Source: an uncultured Caryophanales bacterium (lineage in GTDB: Bacteria > Bacillota_I > Bacilli_A > RFN20 > CAG-826). Taken from it: a stretch of 7,953 nt of DNA. Each line of letters opens with the position of its first letter. Positions within the stretch are counted from its first letter, which is position 1. Positions 6,293-7,953 of this stretch are shown here, piece after piece. The stretch covers positions 1 to 7,953 of the forward strand of contig CAMVBL010000041.1 in the NCBI GenBank assembly GCA_947165725.1. The letters are read 5' to 3'. The notes under the pieces were generated by a model that worked only from the letters and a program-made list of their open reading frames with translations, did not search any database and was not told where the DNA came from. The position numbers were made by a program, and so were the translations under genes.

Positions 6293-6304
6293 TGATTATA
6301 ATCA
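6293..6304 (+). promoter_or_regulatory. Palindrome with TATAAT on both strands
   Basis: TGATTATAATCA is a perfect 12-bp palindrome holding TATAAT on the plus strand (6297-6302) and on the minus strand (6300-6295). It lies between the divergent carbonic anhydrase and small membrane protein genes. It may be a bidirectional -10 element or an operator. On the plus strand TTGTTT (6276-6281) is a possible but close -35, with a 15-base spacer. Confidence 0.4.
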
Positions 6305-6337
6305 AAATTGAAAAAACATTGATAAGGAGTGATTATT

Positions 6338-6739
6338 ATGCCAAACACATATCAATTTGGTGACAAAGAATATACCAGACAACAAGTCATTGATTATGGT
6401 AGAAGTCATTATCCAAAACTTTATTGGATCAAAAGAGGTATAGGAATTGCCTCTCTTGCTAGTGCGGCCTTACTTCTTATCTTAATCTTTGTGATAGGCG
6501 AAGTCACAATCAATGAAGTTGGTAGAGAATACGCTAATCTCTATTACGGTGATGCTCGTATAATTGCTTATTTTATCGGCATTACTCTTGATGCCCTTAT
6601 TGGTGTTGGCTTAATTATTTCCTCATTTGTGAAACCTACTGATGAACAGTGCTTCATTCATGGTGAAAAGTGTTTAAAACAAATTGCGCAAGATAGAGCG
6701 TATTTCCATAAAAGCAGTGACGATAGACAAGATTTCTAG
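6338..6739 (+). CDS. Small two-helix membrane protein, family not recognised
   Basis: The 133-residue protein has a polar N-terminus (YQFGDKEYTRQQVIDYGRS), two membrane helices (about 34-55 and 74-98), a short tyrosine-rich loop between them (NEVGREYANLYYGDAR) and a charged C-terminal tail with two cysteines (Cys105, Cys112). Basic residues before helix 1 (KLYWIKR) put the N-terminus inside, giving an N-in, C-in hairpin topology. ATG 6338 is chosen because AAGGAG (6324-6329) sits eight bases upstream; the in-frame GTG at 6329 overlaps that site and is not credible. It is a single-gene unit, with a candidate promoter upstream and an intrinsic terminator downstream. No function can be assigned. 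Confidence 0.75.
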   Translation: MPNTYQFGDKEYTRQQVIDYGRSHYPKLYWIKRGIGIASLASAALLLILIFVIGEVTINEVGREYANLYYGDARIIAYFIGITLDALIGVGLIISSFVKPTDEQCFIHGEKCLKQIAQDRAYFHKSSDDRQDF

Positions 6740-6764
6740 GTAGAATCTTGGAAATAATATAAAG

Positions 6765-6795
6765 AGCCATTCATTCATTATGAAATGGCTTTTTA
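6765..6795 (+). terminator. Intrinsic terminator after the small membrane protein
   Basis: AGCCATT (6765-6771) and AATGGCT (6784-6790) form a 7-bp stem with a 12-base loop, followed by a run of five T (6790-6794). It lies 25 bases after the stop at 6739 and separates that gene from the glycosidase gene. Confidence 0.8.
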
Positions 6796-6813
6796 TTAAT
6801 AAATAATTTTCGG

Positions 6814-6819
6814 TATAAT
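6814..6819 (+). promoter_or_regulatory. Candidate -10 box for the GH10 gene
   Basis: A perfect TATAAT lies 26 bases before the ATG at 6846 and downstream of the preceding terminator. No good -35 is seen at the expected distance (T/A-rich only). An AAGGA ribosome binding site follows at 6831-6835. Confidence 0.45.
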
Positions 6820-6845
6820 ATGCTTATTCAAAGGAAATACGCTTT

Positions 6846-7953
6846 ATGAATAATAAGAAATATTTTTTATGCTCCGTAGTATCTTTACTATCCCTTTCTT
6901 TTCTAGTGGCATGTAACTCTAACAAGAACACCACTAGTGAAGAACCTAAACCTATTGAAATCGGTGATACCGTTAAGGAATGGAGAACTAACTATGATTT
7001 AGATTCATTGCCTCTAGGCTTAGCGGACACCAATAGCAAAGGTGAAATTGTTAAAGATTTTGGTAACTATGATAATTCATCATTAAAATACGAAGTCAAA
7101 AAATCAAGTAACATGTACCTTGGTAGTGACTTATTAGAAGAACCATACTTCCTAGAAGATGATGCAAAGAATGGTGACATTATTTCCTTATATGTTTATG
7201 TACCAAGTGAAGGTAATATCTCTTCTTTACAATTAGAGGTTTTCCCATCTTCAATGAACAATAGCATTAAGAGTGACTTATTAGAAATCGATAGTAGCTT
7301 AGAAGAATCATGGAACAGATTAGTGGTTTCCTTTGATACTTTAGAAACATTAGGCGCTATTCGTTTAAATTATCAAATTGCTGATGGTGCGGATTCTGCG
7401 ACCTTCTTCGTGGATAATATCAACATCACCTTAGGGGAAGAAACAGTTAAGACGGGATATGAATATAATGAAGAAAGCTTATATCAAGCCTATGAACCAT
7501 ATCTCAAAGTTGGCACCTGTATGTCAGGAAGAATGCTTGCTAATACAGAGCTTAGAAAGATTACTCAACATAACTTCAATTCCATCACCGCAGAAAACGA
7601 AGGCAAGCCAGAACAAATCTTAGATCAAACAGCTTGCCAAGAATTAGCAAAAACTGATGAAACACAAGTGGCGATTAAAACAGCTCCTTTTGAAAAGATT
7701 TATAACTACGCTGAAGTACATCATATCGGTGTTAGACACCACACATTTGTGTGGTTTGATCAAACTCCACAATGGTTCTTTAGAAAGAACTATGATCCAA
7801 ATGGTGCGGTCGTTTCTAAAAGTGTCATGGTGGCCCGTATGGAAAACTTCATTAAAACCGCTTTAGAAACAATTAACAGTAGATGGCCTGGTTTAGTTTA
7901 CGCAATCGATGTATCTAACGAAGGTGTTCAAAATGGTGGTATTCGTAAAAAAG
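6846..7953 (+). CDS. GH10 xylanase-like lipoprotein, 3' end missing
   Basis: The frame is open from ATG 6846 to the window edge (369 codons). Residues 1-23 are a lipoprotein signal with lipobox LVAC (Cys23), so the mature enzyme is tethered to the outer face of the membrane. Residues about 40-200 are beta-rich and end in ATFFVDNINITLG, like carbohydrate-binding beta-sandwich modules. The glycoside hydrolase family 10 domain starts about residue 205: VGTCMSGRML, HNFNSITAENEGKPE (242-256), VRHHTFVWFDQTPQWFF (from 296), and DVSNE with the expected acid/base Glu359. GH10 enzymes cut beta-1,4-xylan with retention of configuration; the nucleophile lies beyond the window. Deviations are HHT for GHT, phenylalanine in place of the histidine after VW, and DVSNE for DVVNE, so substrate preference may differ. 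AAGGA lies ten bases before the start. Confidence 0.9.
   Translation, partial: MNNKKYFLCSVVSLLSLSFLVACNSNKNTTSEEPKPIEIGDTVKEWRTNYDLDSLPLGLADTNSKGEIVKDFGNYDNSSLKYEVKKSSNMYLGSDLLEEPYFLEDDAKNGDIISLYVYVPSEGNISSLQLEVFPSSMNNSIKSDLLEIDSSLEESWNRLVVSFDTLETLGAIRLNYQIADGADSATFFVDNINITLGEETVKTGYEYNEESLYQAYEPYLKVGTCMSGRMLANTELRKITQHNFNSITAENEGKPEQILDQTACQELAKTDETQVAIKTAPFEKIYNYAEVHHIGVRHHTFVWFDQTPQWFFRKNYDPNGAVVSKSVMVARMENFIKTALETINSRWPGLVYAIDVSNEGVQNGGIRKK

Noticed and set aside
6210..6305. N-terminal extension of carbonic anhydrase to ATG 6305
   Set aside because: The extra 32 residues do not resemble the family, cross the palindrome and inverted repeat, and the ATG at 6209 has a good ribosome binding site.
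7657..7866. 69-codon plus-strand open frame
   Set aside because: It lies in another frame within the GH10 domain, whose own frame is open and well conserved.
1..7953. CRISPR array, transposase, tRNA or rRNA genes
   Set aside because: No spaced direct repeats, transposase motifs, terminal repeats or RNA gene signatures were seen on either strand.

Overview
The window is AT-rich, with short intergenic gaps, AGGAGG-type ribosome binding sites and ATGA gene overlaps. It looks like a low-GC Gram-positive (Firmicutes/Bacilli-like) chromosome. TGA is used as a stop codon (carbonic anhydrase, macro-domain and sigma genes) and tryptophan is always TGG, so this is the standard bacterial code and not the mycoplasma code. 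A lipoprotein GH10 glycosidase and a secreted-side serpin would fit a host- or gut-associated, plant-polysaccharide-using member of that group. The lineage is inference from gene content; no rRNA or tRNA is present to fix it.

Layout, left to right. Positions 1-582 (+) hold the 3' part of a HAD-family phosphatase. It converges on a two-gene minus-strand operon (2547 to 593): an ECF-like sigma factor translationally coupled (ATGA) to a type II membrane protein with a complete serpin domain outside the cell. A bidirectional hairpin terminator lies between the converging ends. A divergent plus-strand operon follows (2670-4073): a six-helix membrane protein, a MacroD-type macro-domain ADP-ribose hydrolase with a probable TTG start, and a small single-helix membrane protein. 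Its last stop codon directly abuts the stop codon of the next minus-strand cluster. That cluster (6209 to 4074) holds a beta-carbonic anhydrase, a six-helix membrane protein and an exported, beta-rich protein of unknown function. A divergent gap with two inverted repeats leads to a small two-helix membrane protein (6338-6739, +) with a good terminator. The window ends inside a lipoprotein with an N-terminal beta-sandwich-like region and a GH10 xylanase-like catalytic domain (6846-7953, +, cut by the edge).

The most unusual item is the sigma/serpin pair. Gene order, coupling and topology match an ECF sigma factor with a membrane-bound anti-sigma factor, but the outside domain is a protease-inhibitor fold. 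This suggests, as inference only, a regulator that senses extracellular proteases through the serpin conformational change. Four proteins (the three-helix-plus membrane proteins and the exported beta-rich protein) could not be assigned to a family and are described only by what is visible.
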